Positions 1-6,508 are shown, counted from the first letter of the stretch. The stretch: DNA of 10,220 nucleotides from Acidiferrobacterales bacterium (GCA_919902095.1 CAKKQL010000073.1:1-10220), one strand, 5' to 3'. Notes: generated from the sequence alone by a model not told the origin. Program-made: numbers and translations.

Positions 1-1
1 G

Positions 2-1174
2 GGCAGCCTGCTCGGTTGCGCGCTCGGCGACTCCGGCCTCAAGGTCGCGGTGCTGGACCGCCGCCCGCCCGAGCCGCTGCCCGAGAATGGCTATGACCTG
101 CGCGTGAGCGCTATCACGCTCGCCTCGGTTACAATCTTCCAGGCCGTCGGTGCGTGGGAGGCGATGAAACATCGCATCGCGCCGGTGCGCGAGATGAAGG
201 TTTGGGATTCTACTGGCACCGGCTCTATTCATTTCGACGCCGCCGAAATGGGCGAGCCGTGTCTCGCCTACATCATCGAGAATCGCCTGATGCAGTCGGC
301 ACTCGCCGAACGGTTGCACCACTTCACCAACGTCCATTATCTCTGCCCGGTCGAGATCGCCGCGCTCGATATGACTCCCGAGGCGGCAACCGTGACGCTT
401 CAGGACGGCCGTACGCTGCGTGCAAAGCTGCTGGTCGGCGCCGATGGCGCGCAGTCGCGCATCCGCGAACTGGCCGGCATCGCCATGCGCCGCCTGCCGC
501 TCGGCCAGAAGTCCATCGTCGCCAACGTCGCTGTCGAAAAGCCGCACCAGGAAACCGCCCGGCAGCGGTTCCTGCCGACTGGCCCGCTCGCCTTCCTGCC
601 GTTGCCGGAGCCGCATCTGTGCTCCATCGTCTGGTCGGCCGAAACGAAACGCGCGGACGAGCTGATGGCGCTCGACGATGCCGCGTTCCTTGGGCAATTG
701 CAGCAGGCGTTTGGAGACACGCTTGGGCAGATTCAGTCCATCGGCCCGCGCGCGGCATTCCCGCTGGCGCTGGCGCACGCCCTGTCCTACGTTGCCGAAC
801 GGCTCGCCCTCATCGGCGACGCCGCGCACACCGTGCATCCGCTGGCCGGGCAGGGCGTGAACCTCGGCTACCTCGACGCCGCGACCTTGGCCGAGGTGTT
901 ACTGGACGCGGCCGGACAGAAGCAAGACATCGGCGCCATGCGCGCGCTGCGGCGCTTCGAGCGCTGGCGCAAGGGCGAAAACATGGCGATGCTCGCCGTC
1001 ATCGGCGGGTTCAAGCAGCTTTTCAGCAACGATCTGCCGGGGGTGCGCGAATTGCGCAATCTCGGGCTTTCGCTCACCGATGCCGCCACGCTGATCAAGA
1101 ACCTCATCATGCGCCGGGCGTCGGGGCTGGAAGGAGACTTGCCAAGATTGGCAATAAGGGCTGGGGCTAAGTAG
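2..1174 (+). CDS. FAD-dependent ubiquinone biosynthesis hydroxylase (UbiH/UbiF/VisC/COQ6 family), 5' partial
   Basis: The frame is open from base 2 to the TAG at 1172-1174, so the true start lies before the window. About 390 residues are visible, nearly the whole of a roughly 400-residue family member. The first residues (GSLLGCALGDSGLKVAVLDR) are the end of the N-terminal FAD Rossmann fold; the GxGxxG loop is only partly present. At visible residues 144-157 lies the LVGADGAQSRIREL stretch (DG motif) and at 269-280 ALIGDAAHTVHP followed by LAGQGVNLG, the second FAD-binding motif of aromatic-ring monooxygenases. The C-terminal stretch FSNDLPGVRELRNLGLSL is typical of the ubiquinone branch. Family members hydroxylate the polyprenylated ring of ubiquinone precursors using FAD, NAD(P)H and O2, at the inner membrane or in a soluble Ubi complex. 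The DLRVSAIT and SIHFD stretches look UbiI/VisC-like, but UbiI, UbiH and UbiF cannot be separated safely by eye. A GTG at 50 is internal, not the start. Confidence 0.93.
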   Translation, partial: GSLLGCALGDSGLKVAVLDRRPPEPLPENGYDLRVSAITLASVTIFQAVGAWEAMKHRIAPVREMKVWDSTGTGSIHFDAAEMGEPCLAYIIENRLMQSALAERLHHFTNVHYLCPVEIAALDMTPEAATVTLQDGRTLRAKLLVGADGAQSRIRELAGIAMRRLPLGQKSIVANVAVEKPHQETARQRFLPTGPLAFLPLPEPHLCSIVWSAETKRADELMALDDAAFLGQLQQAFGDTLGQIQSIGPRAAFPLALAHALSYVAERLALIGDAAHTVHPLAGQGVNLGYLDAATLAEVLLDAAGQKQDIGAMRALRRFERWRKGENMAMLAVIGGFKQLFSNDLPGVRELRNLGLSLTDAATLIKNLIMRRASGLEGDLPRLAIRAGAK

Positions 1175-1190
1175 TTAGAGATATCCTCGT

Positions 1191-1219
1191 TTGGCAGGAA
1201 GTATCTGACGTCGTTTAAA
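1191..1219 (+). promoter_or_regulatory. Candidate sigma70 promoter for the small secreted protein gene
   Basis: TTGGCA at 1191-1196 (5 of 6 to the -35 consensus) is followed after exactly 17 nt by TTTAAA at 1214-1219 (4 of 6 to the -10 consensus). This predicts transcription starting near 1226, 25 nt before the ATG at 1251, with a weak AGGA ribosome binding site at 1237-1240 between them. The spacing of all parts is consistent, and the promoter lies wholly in the AT-richer island, which suggests the island carries its own expression signals. Seen by eye only. Confidence 0.45.
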
Positions 1220-1250
1220 TAAAGATTGATTTTGTCAGGACAATATTCGC

Positions 1251-1658
1251 ATGGGAAGGAAGTTAATCGTAATTGCAGCGCTCACTTTAATCTGGTCTTC
1301 AGAGAATCTGGCATGTGAGCTGTTGCCAGGCTATACAGAGCCTTCCATTTCGACGCTCGCCAGTGCGGCTACTTATATTGTAGAAGCCACATACGAATCA
1401 AAATTAGACGGTGGCTTTTATCATTTTTCTGTTCATCGATGGCATAAAGGGGATGGTCCTAGCAGCATTAGGGTGGCGGGGTTTGGAGCAGGGCCAGACT
1501 GTAAATTGTCTGTTCCAAGAGAACGAGCAATTCTTTTTCTTTCCAGAAAAGCTATAAATGGGCATTACTGGCTTGATGACATTGGTCCCTTCACGGGTGT
1601 GAGAGAAGCCTCTGAGTATGTCATCGAAGAGATCAAGAAAGCGACCCCGACCAAGTAG
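1251..1658 (+). CDS. Small secreted protein, possibly netrin/TIMP-like (NTR) fold; function unknown
   Basis: 135 residues. The N-terminus (MGRKLIVIAALTLIWSS) is a short basic segment plus a hydrophobic core, a Sec signal peptide. Cleavage is probably just before Cys22, although Asn at -3 makes neither a good lipobox nor an ideal signal peptidase I site. The predicted mature protein has only two cysteines, Cys22 at its very start and one in GPDCKLS, which could form one disulfide. The order of N-terminal Cys, a YIVEATYESK strand, HRWHKGDGPSSIRV, DC and then RAILFLSR resembles bacterial proteins with the NTR fold of tissue inhibitors of metalloproteinases (mature Cys, 'W-KG', 'DC', 'YLVF-like' strand). 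This is a fold-level guess, not an identification. Base composition and codon use are clearly more AT-rich than both neighbours, which suggests recent acquisition. It is flanked by short noncoding stretches on both sides and is probably transcribed alone. Confidence 0.75.
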   Translation: MGRKLIVIAALTLIWSSENLACELLPGYTEPSISTLASAATYIVEATYESKLDGGFYHFSVHRWHKGDGPSSIRVAGFGAGPDCKLSVPRERAILFLSRKAINGHYWLDDIGPFTGVREASEYVIEEIKKATPTK

Positions 1659-1665
1659 ATCACTC

Positions 1666-1695
1666 TTGCAAATTGTTCCTGAACAAAGCTACAAC
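1666..1695 (+). promoter_or_regulatory. Candidate promoter with operator-like palindrome in its spacer, ahead of the PH-domain gene
   Basis: TTGCAA (1666-1671, 4 of 6 to -35) and TACAAC (1690-1695, 4 of 6 to -10) are 18 nt apart. The spacer holds a perfect inverted repeat, TTGTTC-CT-GAACAA (1673-1686). A protein bound there would overlie the polymerase site. The promoter match is weak, and a 6-bp inverted repeat can arise by chance, so this is tentative. No Shine-Dalgarno sequence is obvious before the ATG at 1727. Confidence 0.28.
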
Positions 1696-1726
1696 GGTAA
1701 CTGAACTCTGTCACTAGCGTGTATGC

Positions 1727-2257
1727 ATGATGGATAAAGACTTTAAATATCTTGCCGACCGACCTGCGGAGCGTGCTGCGGAAGTTGCTGATGTTCAGGA
1801 CACCAAGGACTACCGCGCCCGCCCGGCGCTGCGTAACCAGTGGTTCGCCATTCTTGTGGCAATCCTGCTGTTCGTGTTGTTTGTTTATTTCGGTGTTACA
1901 GGCGCTGCCGCCGGCGGCGGGCGCAATGTGCAGATCGTGCTGGCGCTGATCGGCGTGCCGCTGCTGGTGCTGGTTGCCGTGATTATTTACCGCCGCCATG
2001 CCTGGACCTTCACCATCCGCGGCGACACCATCGAGTCCTGCCGCGGCATCATCGGCCGCGACGTGCAGTCCATCCGCGTCCAGGACCTGCGCAACGTCAA
2101 CGTCCGCCAGACCATCTGGCAGCGCCTGCTCGGCGTCGGCGACGTCGAGTTTTCGAGCGCCGGCGGCGCAGGGGTGGAAGTTACCTTTTATGGCGTGACC
2201 GATCCCCTCGGCGTGAAGGACCGGGTCATGCACGGCGGCAGTCCGTCGCGGGACTGA
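1727..2257 (+). CDS. Membrane protein with bacterial PH-like domain (DUF304/bPH2 type)
   Basis: 176 residues. A charged cytoplasmic N-terminus (1-37) is followed by two hydrophobic helices at about 38-58 and 69-88, joined by a short Gly/Ala-rich loop. The soluble part, about 92-168, starts with WTFTIRGDTIESCRGIIGRD and continues through SIRVQDLRNVNVRQTIWQRLLGVGDVEFSSA. This pattern is characteristic of bacterial PH domains of the YdbS/DUF304 group: a beta strand carrying an arginine, a 'G...R....I...dI..V...Q......LG.G.v....ag' core, then a final helix. The biochemical role of these membrane-anchored PH proteins is poorly known. Base composition returns here to the high GC of the rest of the window. 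The gene ends 2 nt before the methyltransferase ATG, so the two are probably co-transcribed. ATG codons at 1727 and 1730 are both possible starts. Confidence 0.85.
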   Translation: MMDKDFKYLADRPAERAAEVADVQDTKDYRARPALRNQWFAILVAILLFVLFVYFGVTGAAAGGGRNVQIVLALIGVPLLVLVAVIIYRRHAWTFTIRGDTIESCRGIIGRDVQSIRVQDLRNVNVRQTIWQRLLGVGDVEFSSAGGAGVEVTFYGVTDPLGVKDRVMHGGSPSRD

Positions 2258-2259
2258 AC

Positions 2260-2865
2260 ATGTCGCGCGAGTTCTGGGACAGCTGCTTTGCCGAGAAAGG
2301 CTTTGCCTACGGCACCGAGCCGAATGATTTTCTGGTAAGCCAAAAACATCTTCTTAAACCAGGCCTGAAAGCGCTGGCGGTCGCCGATGGCGAGGGCCGT
2401 AACGGCGTGTGGCTGGCGCAGCAGGGTCTGGATGTGCTGTCGGTGGATCAGTCAGCCGTGGGGCTCGCCAAGGCGCGCGAGTTGGCGGCGCAGCGTGGCG
2501 TATCAATCCGCACTGAACAAACCGACCTCACGACGTGGAAATGGCCGGAGAATGAATTCGATGTCGTGGCTGCGATCTTCATCCATTTCCCGTCCGCTGT
2601 GCGCGCGCAGATGCACGCGCGCATGGTTGCGGCGCTCAAGCCCGGCGGTGTCTTGATTCTCGAAGCGTTTATGCCGAAGCAGCTCGAATACAAAACCGGC
2701 GGGCCGCAAGAGCTGGACAGGCTCTACACCGCCGACATGCTGCGTAACGACTTCAGGGTGGGTGAACGACTGCTACTGGAAGAAGTAATCACCGGCTTGA
2801 ACGAAGGGCCGTACCACCGCGGCCAGTCCGCGGTGGTACGGCTGGTGCTCCGAAAGTCTAATTAA
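2260..2865 (+). CDS. Class I SAM-dependent methyltransferase (TehB-like)
   Basis: 201 residues. It has the SAM-binding fold: motif I ALAVADGEGRNG at residues 38-49, with the GEGRN loop typical of TehB-like enzymes; the acidic residue that ends strand 2 at Asp63 (VLSVDQS); Asp89 before the adenine pocket; FDVVAAIF at 100-107 (strand 4); and LKPGG at 126-130 (turn before strand 5). The conserved C-terminal EGPYHRG...AVVR follows. The substrate is unknown; relatives act on small molecules such as tellurite, selenite or thiols, so a detoxifying role is plausible but not shown. The protein is soluble, with no signal peptide. The ATG at 2260 was chosen because it lies 2 nt after the preceding stop and the fold starts directly after it; upstream codons in this frame overlap the PH-domain gene. 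It converges on the binding-protein gene with a gap of only 4 nt. Confidence 0.9.
   Translation: MSREFWDSCFAEKGFAYGTEPNDFLVSQKHLLKPGLKALAVADGEGRNGVWLAQQGLDVLSVDQSAVGLAKARELAAQRGVSIRTEQTDLTTWKWPENEFDVVAAIFIHFPSAVRAQMHARMVAALKPGGVLILEAFMPKQLEYKTGGPQELDRLYTADMLRNDFRVGERLLLEEVITGLNEGPYHRGQSAVVRLVLRKSN
2808..2842. repeat. Perfect 15-bp inverted repeat within the methyltransferase 3' end
   Basis: GCCGTACCACCGCGG (2808-2822) and its exact complement (2828-2842) are separated by the 5-nt loop CCAGT. It lies in the last 60 nt of the methyltransferase coding sequence, just before the convergent gene. No T-run follows on either strand, so it is not a standard intrinsic terminator. It could protect the 3' end of the mRNA or weaken convergent read-through. 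Confidence 0.8.
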
Positions 2866-2869
2866 ATTA

Positions 2870-3775
2870 TTAGTAGTACCCCCACTGGTTCCTGAGGTAC
2901 TCGCCGAGACCGGCGTATTCCGCATTGCTGGCCGCGACAAATCCCTTGCCGACGCCGTAGGCCCCGCGCAGTTTCGCAGTCGGCGCGGCGGCCTCGGGCG
3001 CGAGCAGCGCGGCGGCGATGCGCGCCCGGTCCGCGGCCGAAATCCGCGGGCCCGCGGAAAACGCCTGGTTTGGCAGCGGTTTGCTCTGGTACACGACGCG
3101 CATGGCGCCGCGCTCGTGGTCGAATTTATCCAGCAGTTTCTTCGGCAGCACCGCCGCCTCGCACTTGCCGTCGAGCAATGCCTTGTAGATATGGCTATAG
3201 CCGTCTATGACCACGATCGCCGGCTGGCGCGCGGGATTGTCGAACGCGCCCTGCACGACGAGCGTCCCGAGGTTGGGCGGCGCGTGCGCGCAGATTTTGC
3301 GGCCGGTGAGTTGCTTGATGTCGGTGGCAGCGCTGTCCTTGCGCACGAACACCGCCTGCGAGAAGTCGCCGGGCACTTTCACCAGCACGCTGTAATCGAG
3401 TTTCTCCATGCGCCAGCCGTTGAAATGCGGGCCGTCGAACACGAGGTCGTAGGCGCCTTTCTGCATCGCGCCCTGGTACACGCCCCAGCTTCCCGGGTGG
3501 CGGTACACCACCTTGCGGCCAAGAACTCCGGAGAGGTACTCGGCCACGGGCTCGAAGCGTCGGCGGCCCTCTTCCTCGCTGTCGCGCGGCGGCGCCGAGA
3601 GCGTGATGGCGTTGGCCTCCGGCGCCAGCATGGCCGGCACTCTGGTTTCCGGCGGCGTTGACGTGGCGAGCGCGACGCGCACGGGCCCCGGGCGCGTGTC
3701 GGCGGCATGCACCGCAAACGCGCCAATGCCGATGGCAATCGCGGCCGCTGTCGTGTAAATGATTCGGGTATTCAT
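2870..3775 (-). CDS. PhnD-type periplasmic substrate-binding protein (phosphate/phosphite/phosphonate family)
   Basis: 301 residues from the ATG at 3775, which was chosen over longer upstream options because a GGGAGG ribosome binding site lies 9 nt before it and a signal peptide begins at once (MNTRIIYTTAAAIAIGIGAF, cleavage near VHA-A at about 24-25). The mature part matches the PhnD-like family of ABC binding proteins: FEPVAEYLSGVLGRKV near 74-89, AYDLVFDGPHFNGWR near 108-122 (ligand-site region), AVFVRKDSAATDIKQLTGRKI near 141-161 and GYSHIYKALLDGKCEAAVLP near 192-211. Such proteins capture an anion or small ligand in the periplasm and pass it to an ABC permease, or in some cases to a sensor. 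No permease, ATPase or kinase is present in the window, so this is an orphan binding protein here. It lies downstream of the PHP gene but behind a terminator, so it probably has its own promoter in 3776-3967. The ligand is unknown. Confidence 0.85.
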   Translation of the reverse strand: MNTRIIYTTAAAIAIGIGAFAVHAADTRPGPVRVALATSTPPETRVPAMLAPEANAITLSAPPRDSEEEGRRRFEPVAEYLSGVLGRKVVYRHPGSWGVYQGAMQKGAYDLVFDGPHFNGWRMEKLDYSVLVKVPGDFSQAVFVRKDSAATDIKQLTGRKICAHAPPNLGTLVVQGAFDNPARQPAIVVIDGYSHIYKALLDGKCEAAVLPKKLLDKFDHERGAMRVVYQSKPLPNQAFSAGPRISAADRARIAAALLAPEAAAPTAKLRGAYGVGKGFVAASNAEYAGLGEYLRNQWGYY

Positions 3776-3967
3776 GACACGGTTCCTCCCTGAAGTACGG
3801 TGGGTGACGGCGTTTGCGACCGCCGTCTGATCGAGACTAGGTGACCACGGTTGCATTTCCATGATTTCCGGATGGGGTAGCCGATGAATGGCCATGGCCG
3901 AGGCGACGACCGGCGCACGACGGAAATCGGGGAACGACAGTGGCACCGCCGCGCAAGCTGGGCAGGC
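3776..3967 (-). other. Leader/intergenic region of the PhnD-type gene
   Basis: About 190 nt lie between the terminator of the PHP gene and the PhnD-type start. The region should hold the promoter of that gene. Apart from the ribosome binding site, no convincing -35/-10 pair, sigma54 site or palindromic operator could be picked out. The frame is open throughout, but the encoded residues look like GC-rich noise rather than protein. Confidence 0.4.
3785..3790 (-). promoter_or_regulatory. Strong ribosome binding site of the PhnD-type gene
   Basis: On the minus strand GGGAGG lies 9 nt before the ATG at 3775. This fixes the start at the signal peptide and argues against the 87 additional upstream codons that are open in the same frame. 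Confidence 0.8.
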
Positions 3968-3990
3968 AAAAAAATCCGCCTTGCGGCGGA
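3968..3990 (-). terminator. Rho-independent terminator of the transporter/PHP transcript
   Basis: On the minus strand the sequence reads TCCGCC-GCAA-GGCGGA followed directly by seven Ts (plus-strand As at 3968-3974). A 6-bp GC-rich stem with a stable GNRA-type tetraloop and an uninterrupted U-tract is the classic intrinsic terminator. It lies 52 nt after the PHP stop codon and separates that gene from the PhnD-type gene. Confidence 0.92.
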
Positions 3991-4001
3991 GAAGAGGAGG
4001 A

Positions 4002-4034
4002 GCCCCACCCGCGCGATTCCGGCGCGGGTGGGGC
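4002..4034 (-). terminator. Second, larger 13-bp hairpin upstream of the terminator
   Basis: GCCCCACCCGCGC (4002-4014) pairs perfectly with 4022-4034 across a 7-nt loop. It starts 8 nt after the PHP stop codon. On the minus strand it is followed by a pyrimidine-rich CTCCTCCTCTTCTC stretch rather than a T-run. It probably works with the terminator just downstream, as a pause or 3'-end stability structure. Confidence 0.7.
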
Positions 4035-4042
4035 ACGACAAC

Positions 4043-6427
4043 TCAGGTGAAGGCGATGAACAGCGCCGATGTCCAGACCTTGGCGTCGTCCACCTGGCGG
4101 GCGAGCAGGTACACCGGCCGGTGACCATGGGGCCCGTTGCGCGGCTCGATCTCCAGCTTGCCGGCGACATCGCGCGGCGCCGGGCTGTCACTCATGCGCT
4201 CGAAGGCCAGAAACATCTCGACGCCGGGCAGATCCTTTTTGAGGTGGCCACCCGCGAGCAGTTCGGCGCCGGTGATCTCCCACTCGAATTTCGGGCAGTG
4301 CACGAACGGATTGCCCTTGAGCGGGTCGCCGACCTTGACGTAGCCGTCGATCGTGCCCTCGACGCGGATTTTCGCGGTGGCGAGGTGCGAGACATCCATC
4401 TCGATGGCATCCACGTCGCCGTAGGTGTCGCTTCTGAAGCCGACCGTCGTAGCTGACTCGCGCCAGCAGGTTTCCTCGAGGTGTTCGAAGCCGCGCCCGC
4501 TGAAGTCGTTGATCACGGCGTTGGTGATGGTGATGGTGCCCTTCCATACCGCCCAGCGGTAACGGTCCTTGACGCGCGCCCCACCCCAGCGCAGCCGCAC
4601 CTTGCGCGCCGAATAGCCGAGTTCTTCCTGGAAATTCCGGCGCCAGAAGGGGCCGCCGTGGTCACAGGCTACGATTTCGTCCCAGCCGGCGTCGCCGAGG
4701 AAGCGGTACTCGAGCGTTGCCTTGCCCTTGTGCGTGAACTCATCGCCCATGATGTGCTTGCCGCACCGCGTGAGGCCGAAGGTACGCTCGCCGGTGGAGG
4801 CGAAGGTGTGGCGCGCGCGCAGCGCCTTGGCGACCGCTTCACGCGCGAGCGCCGGAGCGATCACGCCCGACATGCCGCCCTTGGTGCCGAATACCGCGGT
4901 GCCCGGCACGCCGCCGCCGCAGCGGCCGCGGTGCTCGTCGCCGGCCATGCTGGCGCCGATCTTGTAGCCGCGTTCCATCGCCTCCTGATAGAGCCAGCCG
5001 AAGTGGCCCCAGCTCGAACCGATCTCGATCAGCCGTTCGAGTTTCGGGTAGTGCCAGTCGAGGATGCAGCGTCGCCCGCCGACGTGCGGGATCAGCAGGT
5101 GTCCCTCCGGGTCCTTGGCGTAGGCGGCCCACAGTTCTTCCAGCGGCCAGGCGCCGGGTTCGACCTGGCTGCCCTTGGTGTCCTCGTTCCAGTCCACCGA
5201 ACGCACGTGTTCGCCGGTTTTGAGGAACGGGAACTCGGGCGTGTCGCCGTGCAGGAACACGACGTTGTGGTCGCCGCCGGCGCACGAGCTGCCGCACCAC
5301 TCGGTGCCCGGGAAGGCGACGAAATTGCCCGCCTTGTTGATGTCGCGGATCAGTTCCACGGTCTTGTTCCAGCGTTCGGTGGTGATGTTGAAGTCGTTGT
5401 GTGCGAACGCCAGGATATCGAGGCCGGTGACGTCGCGGCCGTAGGTGAGGTTGTAGACGGTGGAGTTGGTGCCGATCGTGTCTTCGGAGTGCACGTGCAG
5501 GTCGCAGTAATAGATGCGCGGCACGTCGAGGTTTTTCTCAACCGTGACATAGAACGTCTGCGGCTTGACCCACGGATGCGCCGGCAGGCGCGCGGTGACG
5601 GCGAGTTCGCCGGCGTCTTGGGCCGGCAGATCTGCGAGCAGCAGCACCGCCCAGCCCTCCGCCGCGAGCGTCGCCTTTTTCCCGTACACTTGCTTTCCAT
5701 TCAGGGTCGCGGTGATCTCGACCTGCTCGCCCCGGTTCCAGCAGGTGTTGCCCCACTCGTCCTCGGCGCGCACGCGCAGCGGGAATGTTTCGCCCTGACG
5801 CACGATGCGCGAACCGGCCCACTGCAGTTGCGCCGGCACGCCCGGCACGATCTGGATGACGAGGTCGGGATTTACGGCCGCGAAACGCGAGGTGCCAAGC
5901 GGGTCCACGTAGCAGCGAATCTTGAAGTTCTGCTCGACGAAGGTCTGCACGCGCGTGCCGGCGCCGCCGAAGCGGCGGTCGCCGAGGCGGATGACGATGT
6001 GATCGCCGGCCTTGAGGTAGCCGTCGAAGGTGTCCACGATCACCGCCTTCTGGAACGGGCGCTCGTGGCCCTTCTGGTCGAAGCGCACACTCAGCTTCTG
6101 CACCGTCGCCGGGCTCTGGCCCGGCAACGTGGGGCTGGCATGGTACTCGGCCGAGATGTAGTTCGCGCCCTTGGGGTCGGTGTTCTGGAACAGCGCCCAG
6201 TCGGAATAGAAGCGGAACGTGGCCTTGAACCACGAGCCGTCGGCCATGCCCGAAGCGCCGAGTTCGTAGTCGATCACAATCTCCTGCCACGAGCCGGCGG
6301 TGATGCTCTCGACGTTGCAACTGACCTTGCCAAGAAACGGCAGGTCCTTGGTCTGCTGGTACAGGCCCGGGGGGGCGATGTAATCGCCGAGCTTCTGTTT
6401 CAGCTCGGCATCGGACATCTTTTTCAT
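4043..6427 (-). CDS. Large PHP-superfamily (DUF3604-like) metal-dependent hydrolase candidate
   Basis: 794 residues from ATG 6427; a GGAG lies 11 nt upstream and there is no signal peptide, so it is probably cytoplasmic. Residues about 1-300 are beta-rich; the PLRVRAEDEWGNTC segment (about 217-229) through VTARLPAHPWVKP looks like an Ig-like sandwich. From about 303 comes a PHP-type metal site: DLHVHSEDT (His311, His313), GLDILAFAHND (Asp337, His343, Asp345), FPGTEW (Glu376), HNVVFLHG (His387, His393), LLIPHVGG (His448) and AGDEH (Asp497, His499). This is the full ligand pattern expected for a di- or trinuclear PHP hydrolase (HxH, H, E, H, DxH). The remaining 290 residues are another beta-rich region. 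PHP proteins cleave phosphoester or related bonds; DUF3604-type relatives lack a defined substrate. It lies 81 nt downstream of the transporter gene in the same direction, suggesting that it acts on what the transporter brings in. The substrate is unknown. Confidence 0.85.
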   Translation of the reverse strand: MKKMSDAELKQKLGDYIAPPGLYQQTKDLPFLGKVSCNVESITAGSWQEIVIDYELGASGMADGSWFKATFRFYSDWALFQNTDPKGANYISAEYHASPTLPGQSPATVQKLSVRFDQKGHERPFQKAVIVDTFDGYLKAGDHIVIRLGDRRFGGAGTRVQTFVEQNFKIRCYVDPLGTSRFAAVNPDLVIQIVPGVPAQLQWAGSRIVRQGETFPLRVRAEDEWGNTCWNRGEQVEITATLNGKQVYGKKATLAAEGWAVLLLADLPAQDAGELAVTARLPAHPWVKPQTFYVTVEKNLDVPRIYYCDLHVHSEDTIGTNSTVYNLTYGRDVTGLDILAFAHNDFNITTERWNKTVELIRDINKAGNFVAFPGTEWCGSSCAGGDHNVVFLHGDTPEFPFLKTGEHVRSVDWNEDTKGSQVEPGAWPLEELWAAYAKDPEGHLLIPHVGGRRCILDWHYPKLERLIEIGSSWGHFGWLYQEAMERGYKIGASMAGDEHRGRCGGGVPGTAVFGTKGGMSGVIAPALAREAVAKALRARHTFASTGERTFGLTRCGKHIMGDEFTHKGKATLEYRFLGDAGWDEIVACDHGGPFWRRNFQEELGYSARKVRLRWGGARVKDRYRWAVWKGTITITNAVINDFSGRGFEHLEETCWRESATTVGFRSDTYGDVDAIEMDVSHLATAKIRVEGTIDGYVKVGDPLKGNPFVHCPKFEWEITGAELLAGGHLKKDLPGVEMFLAFERMSDSPAPRDVAGKLEIEPRNGPHGHRPVYLLARQVDDAKVWTSALFIAFT

Positions 6428-6460
6428 GACGTGTACATCTCCATCGATATGTTGGGGGAA

Positions 6461-6486
6461 CGCCCGGCGGCGCGCGCCGCCGGGCG
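6461..6486. repeat. Perfect 26-bp palindrome between transporter and PHP genes
   Basis: The half-site CGCCCGGCGGCGC (6461-6473) is followed immediately by its exact reverse complement (6474-6486). In RNA it can form an 11-bp all-GC stem with a 4-nt loop. It lies 22 nt after the transporter stop codon and 34 nt before the PHP start, with no T-run after it. It may act as a partial attenuator, an RNA-stability element or a protein site; which of these is unknown. Confidence 0.85.
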
Positions 6487-6489
6487 GCA

Positions 6490-6508
6490 ACTACTTAGAA
6501 ACTACTTA
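6490..6508. repeat. Tandem ACTACTTA direct repeat at the transporter stop codon
   Basis: ACTACTTA occurs at 6490-6497 and again at 6501-6508, 11 nt apart, directly after the transporter stop codon (minus strand). In that direction they also place further in-frame TAA/TAG triplets after the stop. The length is short, and function is unproven. Confidence 0.5.

Noticed and set aside
1167..1176. CTAAGTAGTT at the end of the hydroxylase gene, also present on the minus strand at 6489-6498
   Set aside because: A shared 10-mer is expected by chance many times in 10 kb, and both copies merely overlap stop-codon regions.
1840..2259. A long open frame upstream of and fused to the methyltransferase
   Set aside because: It overlaps the PH-domain gene in another frame and encodes Arg/Pro/His-rich noise; the methyltransferase fold begins right after the ATG at 2260.
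3043..3058. A 16-bp perfect palindrome (TCCGCGGG and its complement) in the PhnD-type gene
   Set aside because: It lies within coding sequence for SAGPRIS and is short enough to be expected now and then in GC-rich DNA.
3776..4036. An N-terminal extension of 87 codons to the PhnD-type protein
   Set aside because: The frame is open but runs through the upstream terminator, and a signal peptide with a strong ribosome binding site starts at 3775.
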